Source: Viola odorata (lineage: Eukaryota > Streptophyta > Magnoliopsida > Malpighiales > Violaceae). Taken from it: 64,000 bases of DNA. The translations under genes were made by a program, and so were the position numbers. Numbering within the stretch: the first letter of the stretch is position 1; each line of letters opens with the position of its first letter. Positions 1-11,224 of this stretch are shown here, piece by piece. The stretch spans positions 14,906,443 to 14,970,442 of the forward strand of contig OY829538.1 of NCBI GenBank assembly GCA_963691705.1. Direction: 5' to 3'. The notes under the pieces were generated by a model. It ran no database searches. It saw only the letters and a list, made by a program, of their open reading frames with translations, and had not been told where the DNA came from.

Positions 1-541
1 CATATTGAAAGTCCGAAAGAAATTTGAGGTTAGCCTTTCGGTTTAGGAATTTTGGAATTTGCTAGAAGTGTAGAGATAACTTGAATGTTATAAATCTAAA
101 AAGAGTATTTATACAAAATAAAGTCTACAATTTACAGCTCGGAGATGTGTAAAATTTTGAACTTTGACGGATGTTGCATGTGTATGAGGATATCGGATAA
201 GTTTTGATAGGTTTTGGTGAGGATTTGAATAGATTTCGAAGATAAAAAAAAAACTTCCAAAAGTACTCCTATCATTTGACTCAATTCCTCACATTCCAAA
301 ATATATCACTTTCAACCTATTCCACAATGATCAATCACATAAACAAAAGCATACATGCATAGAAAAAATAATCTATTAAACCAAGTATATGCATAAACAA
401 GTTATGGCAATGTGTGACATATATGATTATGGATTCTAATTCGGAATAAAGATCATATATTCACATCTGAGGTCAGCACAACATAAATAACCTCTCAATT
501 ATAAACTTAAAAAGGAAGAGTTCTAGGGATACCGATTGAGA
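1..541 (-). other. Copia 3' region downstream of pol, no gene seen
   Basis: AT-rich sequence after the RNase H stop. I see no open frame of note, no copy of the 5' LTR sequence and no clear polypurine tract. SIRE-type elements often carry a long region or an envelope-like ORF between pol and the 3' LTR. Nothing here supports an envelope ORF. Confidence 0.6.
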
Positions 542-2170
542 TTACTCAAATGGATAGCAAATGCCGATTTCATGTCTTAGCTCCACGAAATGATCCTTTG
601 CAAGAGGCTTAGTGAAAATGTCTGCAAGTTGACTATTAGTACCAACAAATTTAAGCAAAATATCCCCTTTGGCTAAATGGTCACGGATAAAATGGTGTCT
701 AACATCAATATGTTTAGTCCGTGAGTGACATATAGGATTCTTGGTCAATTTTATTGCACTTGTGTTATCACAATAAATAGGAATCTTACTAAACTTTAGA
801 CCAAAATCTTCTAAGGTTTGTTTCATCTATAAAACTTGAGCTACACAAGATCCACATGCAATATATTCAGCTTCCGTAGTGGAAGTTGCTACTGAATTTT
901 GTTTCTTACTAGACCAAGAAACCAAAACTTGTCCTAAGAAATGACAAGTGCCACTAGTGCTTTTCCTATCAATTTTACATCCTGCAAAATCAGAATCAGA
1001 ATAGCCAACTACAGCAATGCTAGACCCTTTTGGATACCAAAGTCCTAATTTAGATGTGCCTTTCAAATATTTAAAAATTCTTTTCAATGCACATAAATGA
1101 GATTCTTTAGGACAAGATTGATAACGAGCAAATAGACAAACGCTAAACATTATATCCGGTCTACTTGCCGTTAAATATAAAAGACTACCAATCATACCTC
1201 GATAAAGAGTAATGTCTACATCTTTACCATTTTCGTCTTTGTCAAGATTGGTGGTTGGACTAAGGGGAATAGGACTCTCCTTGACATTATCGTATCCATA
1301 TTTGGCGAGGAGATCCTTGATATACTTTGCTTGATTGATAAAGATACCATCTTGAGATTGTCGGATTTGAAGTCCAAGGAAGAACGTCAATTCTCCCATC
1401 ATGCTCATTTTGAATTCACTATGCATACATTTTTCAAAATCCTTGCACAAAGAATCATTAGTAGCACCAAAAATGATATCATCAACATAAATTTGCACAA
1501 TTAACATATGTTTACCATCATGTTTAGTGAAGAGTGTAGAGTTAATTTTTCCCATTTTAAAACCATTTTTCAACAAAAATTGACTTAAACGATCATACCA
1601 AGCTGTAGGAGCTTGTTTAAGACCATACAAAGCCTTTTCCAATTTAAAAACATGATTAGGAAATTTATGATCTTCAAAACCGAGAGGTTGTTTGACATAT
1701 ACTTCTTCCATAATGTAACCATTTAAAAATGCACTTTTAACATCCATTTGATATAAACTCATATTCTTAAAACATGCAAATGCTAATAACATGCGTATGG
1801 CTTCAAGTCTAGCAACCGGGGCAAATGTTTCATCAAAATCAATACCTTCTTGTTGGTTGTACCCTTGGGCTACCAATCTAGCTTTATTTCTAATAACATT
1901 ACCCAACTCATTAAGTTTGTTTCTAAAAACCCACTTGGTGCCAATAATAGTGTGGTTGCTAGGCCTAGGAACTAATTTCCAAACACGATTACGCTCAAAT
2001 TGATTTAGTTCCTCTTGCATGGCAATCATCCTATGTTCATCATGCAAGGCCTCATCATACTTTTTAGGTTCAAATTGAGAAATGAAAGCATGATGAACAC
2101 ACATATTTCTAAGAGAGGAATGAGTTACAATACCTTTGTCATTAGGATTACCTATGATTTGCTCTTATGG
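542..2170 (-). pseudogene. Copia reverse transcriptase and RNase H (pol 3' half)
   Basis: The 425-residue part at 827-2104 is a Copia RT. The palm motif YVDD is at residues 206-209 and the thumb is followed by the RNase H start (DSDFAGC..RKSTSG). A TAG at 827-829 separates it from 542-826, which continues in the same frame with the RNase H end (DNTSAIKL, KHIDVRHHF, ADIFTKPL). In related proteins a Trp sits at this stop, so TGG to TAG is likely. Upstream, a TAA near 2165 cuts the linker to integrase. Catalytic residues look intact; only the stops disable it. Confidence 0.9.
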
Positions 2171-2295
2171 ATGTGCTTCCATGATTTTCCAAGGTTTGGA
2201 ATTGGAGGGACCTTGATCACTTTGATTGACTACATCATTTGCATCCTCAAGTACCTCTTCTTCCGTTTCTATTTCCTTTTGACTTTCTGAATTTT

Positions 2296-3651
2296 CTAGC
2301 GATGGAGTGTGTTCAAGTTGTCAAAAGTTGACGTAAGAGGATTTACTTGAAGACTTCCAAAATCTCCATCATCATCATTAGCTATCTTTTTCACACTTTC
2401 AAAAGGATTAGTCTCATCAAATGCAATGTGCATGGATTCTTCTACAACTAGAGTTCTTTTATTATACACTCTATATGCTTTGCTAGTAGTAGAATAACCA
2501 AGAAAAATACCTTCATCCGACTTTGCATCAAATTTTCTCAAATTTTCTTTGATGTTTAATATAAAACATTTACACCCAAAGACTTTAAGATGTGCAATGG
2601 TGGGTTTTCTATCATGCCATAATTCATAACAAGTCTTATTAAGCAATGGACAAATTAAAACATGATTTAAAACATAGCATGCGGTACTAACGGCTTCAGC
2701 CCAAAAATATTTTGGTGAGTTATGCTCATTTAAAAGGGTCCGAGCCGCTTCTTGCAAAGTTCTATTTTTCCTCTCAACTACCCCATTTTGTTGAGGAGTG
2801 CGAAGACATGAAAAATTATGATCAATACAATTTTTATTGCAAAAATCTTGAAATATGTTATTTTCAAATTCACCAGCATGATCACTTCTAATTTTGGAAA
2901 TTTTAAAACCTTTTTCATTTTGAATTTTATAGCAAAGTCTTTTGAAATTATCACATGCATCATGCTTATGAGATAAAAATATTACCCAAGTAAATCTAGA
3001 GTAGTCATCCACAATAACAAAGCAATACTTCTTACCACCCATGCTAGCTGTCCTCATTGACCCGAATAAATCAAGGTGAAGAAGTTGTAGTGGCCTTGAA
3101 GTAGACACGATTTTTGTGGTCTTGAATGAGCTCTTGATTTGCTTTCCATATTGACACGCGTCACACAAGCCTTCCTTTTCATACTTCAATTTTGGTAAGC
3201 CTCGTACTAGCTCTTTCCTAGATAGCTTTGCAATAAGGTCCATTCCTACATGAACAAGTCTTTTATGCCAAATTGATGAGCTATCTCCTAATGCACTTAA
3301 ACATTTATAATCATTGTTAGGAATATCATTCAAATCAATCATATATATATTCCCAACTCTATTTCCAATAAAAACTAGTGAGCGTGTGAAAATGTTCCTA
3401 ACTTCACAATGTGTTGATGTAAAAATCACAATAAAATCTTTATCACATAATTGACTAATACTTAAGAGATTAAATTTAAGATCATGCACAAACAACACAT
3501 GCTCAATAGAGGGAGAGTGACCAACTTTACCGATGCCCAAAACCTTGCGCTTTTGGTTATCGCCAAACGTCAAGCTTCCTTTTTCTTTCTCTTCCAAATG
3601 GGTGAATTTCGACTTATCACCTGTCATATGTCGTGAACACCCGCTATCCAA
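2296..3651 (-). pseudogene. Copia protease end, GAG-pre-integrase and integrase
   Basis: The frame opens with the aspartic protease motif DSGCSRHMTG at residues 2-11. The zinc-binding pre-integrase domain follows (WHKRLVH near 128, CDAC near 163), then the integrase core with D194, D257 and E293. The start at 3651 is only where the frame reopens: it is out of frame with gag, which ends at 3697, so the true product is a gag-pol polyprotein. After about residue 440 the reading passes into another frame near 2330, a frameshift relative to RT. The core looks intact, the polyprotein does not. Confidence 0.9.
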
Positions 3652-3696
3652 ATACCATTTTGCTTCATTGGGTTTCCGGCGTTCCTATAAAACAAA

Positions 3697-5523
3697 TCAA
3701 TTAGATTTAGGAACCCAAACATGTTTGGGTCCCTCCTTATATGCATATGTACCCTTTGGTACCCAAATTTGTTTAAAATCAACAAGCTCTCTACGAATGT
3801 AGCAAAAATATGATAAATGACCAATTTTGTAACAATAGCTACATTTGTATATAGGCATAACATATGAAGGTTTGTTTCTAGCTTTTGATGAACTAGCAAG
3901 ATCATTAGAAGCTTTGATAAATGTGGTTCTACCATTACTCATGCTTGTGGAAGAGTTAAAACCAATGCCTCTCATATCACCATTTTTCTTTTGATCATTC
4001 ATACATTTTTGGTGACTATGATTACTCTGCACATATTTAGCTAATGTACTTTCAAGACTTTTAATCTTTTCTTTCAGATCTGAAATTTCTTGAGTGGCAT
4101 TAGCACAATGTTTACATGTAGTGTTTTGGTTTTTACCACATGCAATATCAAGCAATTTATTTTTATTAGCTAAATCTTTGTTTTGCTCCTCTAATTCAAT
4201 AATATATTTTTTAATGATTTCTAGTTCCTTAACAAGTTTAGCATTTTTCTTAGTAGCATTTTCAAAACGTGCAGCTAGTTTATTAAAGACATCAAGCAAT
4301 TCATCATAATCTCGTTCATCAATGGAGGAATTGCAAGAGTTTACCTCATCATCGCTTTGAGCCATTAAGCACACATTTGTGCATCCATTTAAAGAGGTAG
4401 AGGTTGATGAAGAACTCTTTTGAGAAGCATCACTATCAACGTCGACATGAAGACACAAGTTTGAAATTTCATCTTCGGATGAGGACTCCGATTGATCACA
4501 ACTTGATTCTTCATCCTCATCACTCCAAGAGGAAGTAGCATTAAATGCTCTTCTATGATGCTTTCTTGTCTCCTTCTTGTCTCTTGATCCTTTCTTTTCA
4601 TACCTCTTCTTCTTTTCAAGGTTTGTGTATTCACTCTTGATATGTCCTGGTTTGTCACACTCAAAGCAAACAATATCAGTTTTAACCTTGAATTTAGAAG
4701 GGTTAGAATGCTCACCTTGGTATTTCTTCTTCTTGGGATCATTTTTCCAGAATTGTTTCAGCCTTCTAGTGAAGAGTGCAAGAGATTCATTTTCATCTTC
4801 TTTAGAAACACTACTTGTGAAAGCAACATTTTTACTTTTCTCTTTCTCTTTCTCTCCTTCTAAGTCATGCAGTTGCAGCTTGTACTCAAATGCGGTGAGA
4901 GAACCAATAAGTTGTGCAAATGTAGGTTTCTCACTTAATTCATCAATGACGGTTGTCTTGGCTAGCCATTTGCTTGGAAGAACACTTAAAATCTTCTGAA
5001 CCATTTCTCCATCGCTAGGAGTCCATCCGAGATTACCCATGGCATTGCACAAATTCTGAATTCGTGTGCTAAGATCATAGATGGACTCTCCTTTCTTCAT
5101 TGCAAGTAGCTCATACTCATGTTTGAGTGTGTTGAGTCGAATATCACGCACTTGGGGAGTTCCTTCATGAGCGGTCTCCAAAGCTTTCCATACTTCCTTG
5201 GATGTTTGACAAGCACTCACACGATTAAATTCACTAGGAGAAATAGCACAAAATAAATTATACTTAGCTTTTTCTTCCAAGGTTTTCCTTGTTTTTGATG
5301 CGGCGCTCCATTTTGAGAAAGGAAGAGGTTTTGAGGATGTTGCATCAGCTACATCCATTGGAACGTCAAAGCCGTTTTCTACACAATCCCAAATCTCTGC
5401 ATCTTGAGAACCAAGGTAGGCTCTCATCTTTGTCTTCCAATGAAGATAATTGTTGCCATCGAGATATGGTGGTCGATTAGGTGCAGCACCCTCCTTATGA
5501 ATGTGGAATCCCTCTTGAGCCAT
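3697..5523 (-). CDS. Copia gag polyprotein, 608 residues, open
   Basis: Starts with MAQEGFHIHK 43 bases inside the primer site. Residues about 80-205 match the UBN2-type gag domain (ALETAHEGTPQVRDIRLN). A first zinc knuckle at about 284-297 reads CX2CX4HX4Y, so the last Cys is replaced by Tyr. A Lys/Arg-rich stretch and an acidic Ser/Asp/Glu-rich stretch follow, then a heptad-like coiled coil (about 400-500). A second, complete knuckle (CX2CX4HX4C) lies near 557-570. It would form the particle shell and bind RNA. The length fits SIRE-type gag. The frame closes just before protease; whether that stop is original or a mutation cannot be told. Confidence 0.88.
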   Translation of the reverse strand: MAQEGFHIHKEGAAPNRPPYLDGNNYLHWKTKMRAYLGSQDAEIWDCVENGFDVPMDVADATSSKPLPFSKWSAASKTRKTLEEKAKYNLFCAISPSEFNRVSACQTSKEVWKALETAHEGTPQVRDIRLNTLKHEYELLAMKKGESIYDLSTRIQNLCNAMGNLGWTPSDGEMVQKILSVLPSKWLAKTTVIDELSEKPTFAQLIGSLTAFEYKLQLHDLEGEKEKEKSKNVAFTSSVSKEDENESLALFTRRLKQFWKNDPKKKKYQGEHSNPSKFKVKTDIVCFECDKPGHIKSEYTNLEKKKRYEKKGSRDKKETRKHHRRAFNATSSWSDEDEESSCDQSESSSEDEISNLCLHVDVDSDASQKSSSSTSTSLNGCTNVCLMAQSDDEVNSCNSSIDERDYDELLDVFNKLAARFENATKKNAKLVKELEIIKKYIIELEEQNKDLANKNKLLDIACGKNQNTTCKHCANATQEISDLKEKIKSLESTLAKYVQSNHSHQKCMNDQKKNGDMRGIGFNSSTSMSNGRTTFIKASNDLASSSKARNKPSYVMPIYKCSYCYKIGHLSYFCYIRRELVDFKQIWVPKGTYAYKEGPKHVWVPKSN

Positions 5524-5565
5524 ATTTGATCTTCACTTGAGGTGGTTAAACCTTTAACCAAGTGA

Positions 5566-5581
5566 CCTTGCTCCGCTACCA
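5566..5581 (-). other. Primer binding site of the Copia element
   Basis: On the minus strand TGGTAGCGGAGC starts two bases inside the LTR end. It begins with the TGG that pairs with the CCA tail of a tRNA. It resembles the usual Met-type site TGGTATCAGAGC with three changes. The same 12-mer is the primer site of the chromovirus-like element at 51821. Confidence 0.75.
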
Positions 5582-6155
5582 ATTGATAAAACAATAATCC
5601 CGGCCTAGAGGGGGAGGTGAATAGGCAATAAAAATTTCTGCACACAAGAGAAGGAAGAATAGCAAAGACACGATGTATAGTGGTTCCAATTCACAATCCG
5701 AATTGTACTCCACTACCTAAGAGCTTCACCCTTAGGATTTTCTAATGCAAACACCTTTGCTATTAACTTGAGCTTTTACAGGTTCAGCTCACAACCTTAC
5801 ACTTGGTTTTACCTGGCTCACCAACAACCTTTACACGTGATTTTTCCTAGCTCAATCACAACCTAACACAATTTAAGTGTTCGGTACACTTACAAAACCT
5901 TCACAATTGAAATGGTGAAATTGCAACAAATATTGGTGTATAAATAATAAATGTATGATTCAAAATAACATTAATAAATGAACAATATTACCTCAAGAGA
6001 AAGCTTTGATCAAACTCGAACGAATGACGCAAAATTGATTGAAATCCGATTATGAACGAATGCGCCTTAAAACTGATTTTGAGAGAGTTTGTAAATGTGA
6101 TTTTATATATAAAACTCGTAATAGCTTTCTTGTTGTTTTCTAACTCATCTAGGAT

Positions 6156-6169
6156 GAGTATTTATAGTG
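6156..6169 (-). promoter_or_regulatory. TATA box of the Copia LTR
   Basis: Minus strand CACTATAAATACTC, a canonical plant TATA, placed mid-LTR with about 390 bases of U3 upstream. Transcription would begin near 6130. Confidence 0.65.
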
Positions 6170-6220
6170 TCAAGTGAGTAGAGGCTTATCCATGAAGGAA
6201 GGAGCCAAAAACTAGCCGTT

Positions 6221-6380
6221 TGCTACAGTAAAAAATATATCCGTTGCTACAGTGAACTATCCGTTGCTACAGTGAGTCTATCCGTTGCTACAGTTAGTCT
6301 ATCCGTTGCTACGGTGAAACTATTCATTCCCGTTGCTACAGTTAGTTTATCCGTTGCTATGGTGATTGCTACAGTAAAAC
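6221..6380. repeat. About seven copies of a 19-22 bp repeat in the U3
   Basis: Variants of TATCCGTTGCTACAGTGAG repeat head to tail with small spacers, 50-210 bases upstream of the LTR TATA box. Position and form suit a repeated enhancer-like box; function is inference. Confidence 0.75.
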
Positions 6381-6557
6381 AAAAAATCTTTTTCCAAAAT
6401 TTGTTTTCGTGTAAAAAATATTGACACTTTTCTTAAGGTATTATCGAACATAAATCAAGTGCTAATTAGAATCATACTTACATTGTTTATAGCTCTAATA
6501 CACTTGATTCTTCGAGCTTGTGATAATTGATTCGTTTCTTCTTTTGTTGTCTCGTCA

Positions 6558-7330
6558 CAAACTATAGATACTTTAACTTAAATTGCGTTAGTATATTAAT
6601 TAATTTATGTGTCCTTAATTCATCAAAATAAGATTTAATGCGCCCTTGGGCCAACATGAAGAACGGATACATCGTCTTCGACGTGATGACGCCGAAAACA
6701 GATGTGATAGACTGAGCTGAAAGCCGTTCAACGTGGTTACGCCGAGTCAGGACGTGATGACGCCGACACGGTTTATTATTGAACCAAAAAGGAATTTCTG
6801 AACTTTCCATTCCTTTCGTTGGTGGATTTCTATTATTAATTAATTAGAGATTTATTTTAATTAGCTCTTTTATTAATTAATTAAATTATTTCAGATTTAT
6901 TTTAATTAATTAATTAGGAGTTCAATTAGGGAAAGGATTATTATTGTAAGGATTAGGGTTTCCTATATAAAGGAGCCTCATTTTTCATTGTAAGGTTACG
7001 AATTTTGATAATTAAAAATTCGAGAATTTTCTCTCATTTGTTCAGTCTTGAACCTTGTTCCTATTTGAGATCGGACTCTCGAATAGATCAACAACTAAAA
7101 CCGAAAGTCCACTTCATTGAGTCGTTCCACCTAGGTTGGTATTCATAGGTTGAATACAGGGTTGGGGTTTCGAATCAAGATCCTCTTTTGCTTGATTTGG
7201 GTTGGCTAGTACAAGTTATTAGCAGGGTCAAACGCTCAAGAGAGTTATTCTTCCACATCGTTGCAAATCCAAGCTTGAACTAGATCGGGATTCATGTGCT
7301 ACGAACCTCGGGCAACCAAGGATCGTATCA
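6558..7330 (+). repeat. Right part of a chromovirus-type LTR
   Basis: Ends in GGATCGTATCA at 7330, like the LTR ends at 51818 and 59094. It has the same plan as those LTRs: an AT-rich TTAATTAATT stretch, a TATA box (CTATATAAAG, 6963-6972) and words such as GAACCTTGTTC and AGATCAACAACT shared with the LTR at 56714-57826. No primer site follows, and the left side is lost at the Copia element. The first part (6560-6800) has no recognisable feature. Family assignment is tentative. Confidence 0.45.
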
Positions 7331-7487
7331 CCTAGGGCATGAAAAACAAGGCACTTGAGAGTCTTTAGCCCTAATTAGTTATTTATTCTAACCATATTGG
7401 ACCCACTTTTGGATGACTCTGTATTAGTTGTTTACTCTATCCTGCAGCTTTGTAAGGGTGGCTAACTGCAAGAACGACTGTAATTAC
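7331..7487. other. Unassigned spacer between LTR remnants
   Basis: No open frame or known motif. The last five bases (ATTAC) could be the target site of Athila-1, but the matching right copy is not found. Confidence 0.4.
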
Positions 7488-7686
7488 TGATTGAGCATTA
7501 ATTTCTCATACTTTTACTGTCTAATTACTTGTAATTTGAACAGTAAAGCTATTGATTTGTATGGATTTTCCCCAATTTTTTCCGGAATCACTTGGAGAGT
7601 GACAAAAAGGAGAAAACTATCCGCTGAGCGCAAAAATCGGACGTCGAAACTATCTTGGCTGTGAGCTTGGACAAGGCAGTCGCGAT
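7488..7686 (+). repeat. Athila-1 5' LTR remnant
   Basis: Matches 46428-46625 at roughly 85-90% by eye, starting TGATTGAGC. The match stops within ..CGCGATAG.. and coding sequence for the protease region follows directly, so the rest of the LTR, the primer site and most of gag were deleted in one event. Confidence 0.8.
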
Positions 7687-8358
7687 AGAGGGCTTGGCTA
7701 AGACAAAGAGGAAGGAAGAGGCAAAAGAATATATGACAATTTTTGGAAAAATTGCTGTGAATATTCCCATGCTTGACTTGATTGCTAAAGTACCTTCTTA
7801 TGCTAAATTTCTTAAGGAGCTTTGTTCTAACAAAAGAAAACTTGCAGGTATTGAAAAAGTTAATCTTAACCAAAATGTCTCTGCAGTGTTACAGTCCCAG
7901 CTCCCAAAAAATGCAAAGATCAGGGCACATTTACAATCCCATGCAAGATAGGGAACAAGGTTGTAGACAAAGCCCTCTGCGATTTAGAAGCAGGAATCAA
8001 CGTGATGTCTCTAAGTGAGTATGAGACACTACAGATAGGAACGATGAGAGAAACCAAGGTGGTAATCCAGCTGGTAGATAGGACGATAATTCACCCGAAG
8101 GGAGTGGTGGAAGATGTTCTTCTTCAAGTTAACAATTTTATTTATCTTGTTAATTTTTATATTTTTGAAATGAACACTGACCTTCCCTCCAGCTCCACTG
8201 ATGTCCTTTTAGGAAGACAATTTCTAAGGACAACAAAGGTGAAAATAGATGTGTATGATGGTAGCATCATTTTGGAGTTTGATGGTAAAATCATTAAATT
8301 CAATATGTATGAGGGACTTAATTATCCTAACAAAATGCACAACGTTAATTTTATTGAC
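7687..8358 (+). pseudogene. Athila-1 gag end and retropepsin fragment
   Basis: Reads as the conserved block before and in the Athila protease (VNIPMLDLIAKVPSYAKFLK, then INVMSLSEYETL and TDVLLGRQFL). It aligns along its whole length with Athila-2 at 50745-51400. One base is missing in an A run near 7910, shifting frame. The active site, DLG in Athila-2, reads DLE here. The frame runs into the Ogre LTR at 8364 and continues in register at 41105. Confidence 0.85.
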
Positions 8359-8363
8359 ATTGT
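8359..8363. repeat. Left target site duplication of the Ogre element (ATTGT)
   Basis: Pairs with ATAGT at 41100-41104 (4 of 5). Deleting 8364-41104 restores the Athila reading frame across the join, which independently confirms the boundary. Confidence 0.8.
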
Positions 8364-8582
8364 TGGCGCACCCCCTTTTTGGATTTAATTGCGCGACGCA
8401 AATTTAGGACTAGATGTGAGACGAAATCTGGACTCATCTCACATAATGCATATGAAGTCGCCACCTTATTTTTGTTTCTAGGTTTAGAGAACCTATCGTT
8501 AGACAACATGGTAGAAAACAAAATAAAAAGCTAAGGCAAGATGGGTCTGAACCCAAGAACAGCGGTTCGGGGTCGTATTATG

Positions 8583-8611
8583 GACTCGGGAAGGTGTTAG
8601 GCACCCGAGTC
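8583..8611. promoter_or_regulatory. Conserved LTR hairpin, copy 1
   Basis: GACTCGGG and CCCGAGTC flank a 13-base loop (AAGGTGTTAGGCA). The same perfect arms and loop recur at 21857-21885 and 60958-60986, the last in an otherwise diverged Ogre LTR. It lies downstream of the TATA box, in the R/U5 part. A role in RNA folding or 3' end formation is inference. Confidence 0.6.
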
Positions 8612-9833
8612 ACATCCTAAAAAGGTTACCGAAAAAAGAGGTGTTTAAAATCGTGCTTGTAAAAATTCTAATTTATGTGATCATGCCCAATAGATAATTT
8701 GAATTCTAACAATTCTAAATATTCATGCATGCGATTATATATATGCCAAAAAAGAGTGAAATAAATAAAAGAGTAAGGCGATTACAAGTACGAGGAGAGG
8801 ATAAATAAACATGTACTTGATGAAGGGTACGGACGGTTTTAGCCTTTTTTCTCAGAGTTATTGGTACGAGGAGAGGATAATATTTAAATGCTTGACGATT
8901 CTTGTATGCGCGTGAAAATGATTGATTTGGACGAACAAAATAATTGTTTAAGCATACATAGCGGGTGAAAATAAACAAGCATACGAAAAATAAATGAATA
9001 GTACGAGTGCAGAAATAAGTAAACAGTACAAGTGCGGAAAATAAATAAACAATACAAGTATGCGAAAATAAACATTACAAGTATACGAAAATAAAAATGC
9101 GACAAGCCAAAAATTGGGCTCGGCCAACTAGGCTGAGAGTGGGCCCACCAGGATGGGCCCATGGCTGGGTCAGCCCCAACTCAGCTTGGGCTGAGACAGC
9201 CCAGCTTGCTTCCACATGAGACAAAGACCGAGCCTTCTTCTTCTCACGCGTAGGCCCGTGCAACCCAGCCCTCTCCCTTGCGCGCAGACGCGCGCTTCTT
9301 CACCTTGGGCTTGCGCGGCCCAAGTGATGGATTTGAAAGTGGGAGTCGTTGCTCCCACTGTTCATCATATTCCTCACCTCGTCGTCGGCGCTCGTGCCGG
9401 GGACGATCGTCCGTCCAGCGGTGACGAAAGCAAGATTTAAATATATCAAAAAAATCTTCATTATCACAGCAATTGAATATTATAATTACAGCAAAATAAT
9501 TCTAACAATATAGTGTCCAATTAATTAAAAAATGAATTGAAAATAATTTTTTTGAAATTCGTCCGAATTGCTAGAAGATTAGTTAAAACGAAGCACTGTA
9601 ATTAAACTAGAGATTAAAACAAAGCTGTTTGAAGTAAAACATCCAAGGTTTTCCTCAAAACACGAACAAAAGATTTTTTTTTGAAAATAATTGCGTAAAA
9701 ATGCTAAAAAAACTTTAAACTTTGAGTAACTTCAACCTTTGGTTGAAGTCGACAGTTGCTCGTGATAGAGAGCAACACTAGAGAGGGAGAAGATGTTCAT
9801 GAATTGGCGAGGAGAAATGAGCGCGCGAGCTTG

Positions 9834-9844
9834 CTATTTATAGG
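9834..9844 (-). promoter_or_regulatory. TATA box of the Ogre 3' LTR
   Basis: Minus strand CCTATAAATAG, about 790 bases inside the LTR. The same box in the 5' LTR is at 40305-40315. Confidence 0.65.
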
Positions 9845-10633
9845 CGAGTTAAGTCGGTGGGGGCGATGACGTGTCGACAAGCGGTGGTGCCGACGGTTGA
9901 GTGGCTGAGGATTGTTGGCGAGGCTCGAGGCTGCTGGTCCAGGTGCATTAATGGCTCGTTGAAGGGACGATCGAGGAATGACTTGATCGGGAAGAAACGA
10001 GGACAGTTGCTTTCCTGGTTTTATGCACGAACCAAAAGAAACAATGCATGCTTATGTGTTAATTATCTCAACCATTTGATCTTGTTTGATTTTTAAGTCA
10101 ACTAGATAAATGGTGGAGATAAAGAGGTTGATTTATTATTTAATTATTCAATTCCAGTTGACGGTACGAGCAATTTTGCCTGAAAATGAATATAAACTCA
10201 AACTGAAAATGTTAAGATGTATAATAAAATAAAATAACATGATTAGCATACAATGAGCGAGGAAAAGTTCGTTGTACCGCTCGATAAAAAAATTCGCTTA
10301 TCAGTGACAAAAGTTCGAACAGAAAAAATGCTAAAATAAAAATTTGAATGAAAAGCAATGGGCTAGCGCGAGCTAGAAAATAATAAAATATAAGTAGCTA
10401 AAGAGCGAAATTGTTTGACCATTGGTTTCGAGAATTTTACTCGGAACCGATAAGAACTCGAACGGGAAAAGTGATAAAAATGCAAAAAAGGTATAAAATA
10501 AAACCTAAATGACATGAAACGTGAAAATAAACATCAGTTGGGCGAAAAATAAATAGAAATGCGATCTTAGAAAATTGATATTAAAATGCGAAAAAGTCTT
10601 GATGAAAAATTAAAAATTGGGTAGCAATAGTTG

Positions 10634-10645
10634 CCCCCTCTTTAC
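10634..10645 (-). other. Ogre polypurine tract
   Basis: Minus strand GTAAAGAGGGGG seven bases from the 3' LTR start. It resembles the AAAGAGGGGGCA tract typical of Ogre elements and would prime plus-strand DNA synthesis. Confidence 0.75.
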
Positions 10646-10739
10646 TATCTTATCAAAAATCTGGTGTAACCGAGATTTTTGATCAGCAGTAAAGATGGTT
10701 GCTCCCGTGTCAGTGATGCAAATGCAGACTCACCTGGGA

Positions 10740-11135
10740 GTGAGCTGCGAATTCTAACTTGGGCGAGGGTAGTACTCGCAATCCATATACTAGTGCAGAA
10801 ATGGTAAATTCAGGTAGGGCGAGCGTAGTACTCGCAGTCCGTATACTGTCGTAGAAATGGGAATCAGGTAGGGCGAGGGTAGTACTCGCAGTCCGTACGC
10901 TGTTGATGCGGAAAAGTAAACTCAACTCCGGTGAGGGTAGCACTCGTAGTCCGTTGCTGTTGATGCAGAAAAGTAAACTCAGCTCCAGCGAGGGTAGCAC
11001 TCATAGTCCATTGTTGTTGATGCAGAAAAGTAAACTCAGCTCCGGCGAGGGTAGCACTCGTAGTCCGTTGCTGTTGATGCAGAAAAGTAAACTCAGCTCC
11101 AGCGAGGGTAGCACTTGTAGTCCGTTGCTGTTGAC
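10740..11135. repeat. Ogre 3' region tandem repeat 1 (53-58 bp, seven copies)
   Basis: Core GAGGGTAGCACTCGTAGTCC recurs at about 10764, 10820, 10873, 10932, 10989, 11046 and 11103. The last four units are nearly identical at 57 bp, the first three are diverged. Confidence 0.85.
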
Positions 11136-11224
11136 TTTTGAAATGTAGAATGATATGTCGGGAATTTCAAAGGGATGCAATGCAAGTTATAGGAATGTGA
11201 ATGCAAAAATGTAAATGATGTCCC

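Larger units (their letters stand above)
1..6557 (-). mobile_element. SIRE/Maximus-like Copia LTR retrotransposon, 3' end cut by the window
   Basis: Read on the minus strand the order is 5' LTR, primer site, gag, protease, integrase, reverse transcriptase, RNase H. Integrase before RT defines the Copia superfamily. The long gag with two zinc knuckles and the RT wording around residues [14 protein letters not shown] resemble the SIRE (Maximus/Opie) lineage. The 3' LTR is not seen, so the element continues left of base 1. Pol has one frameshift and two stops (below), so this copy is dead, although gag is still open. Confidence 0.9.
5584..6557 (-). repeat. 5' LTR of the Copia element
   Basis: The inner end ..TTTTATCA at 5584 is fixed by the adjacent primer site. 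The outer end is set at TGACGAGAC.. (6557) because it gives TGA/TCA termini; this end is tentative as the partner LTR is outside the window. A TATA box lies inside, with a short tandem repeat upstream of it. Confidence 0.55.
8364..10626 (-). repeat. Ogre 3' LTR, 2263 bp
   Basis: Plus strand TGGCGCACC.. to ..GGGTAGCA; on the element strand TGCTACCC.. to ..GTGCGCCA. Matches the split 5' LTR over its length. The GC-rich stretch 9100-9440, with several spurious frames, lies in its middle and is shortened in the other LTR. Confidence 0.9.

Noticed and set aside
6562..6810. 82-codon minus-strand frame
   Set aside because: Short, no motif, in a region with LTR character.
9075..9440. Overlapping GC-rich frames on both strands
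   Set aside because: They sit inside the Ogre LTR, differ by indels in the partner LTR and show no domain.
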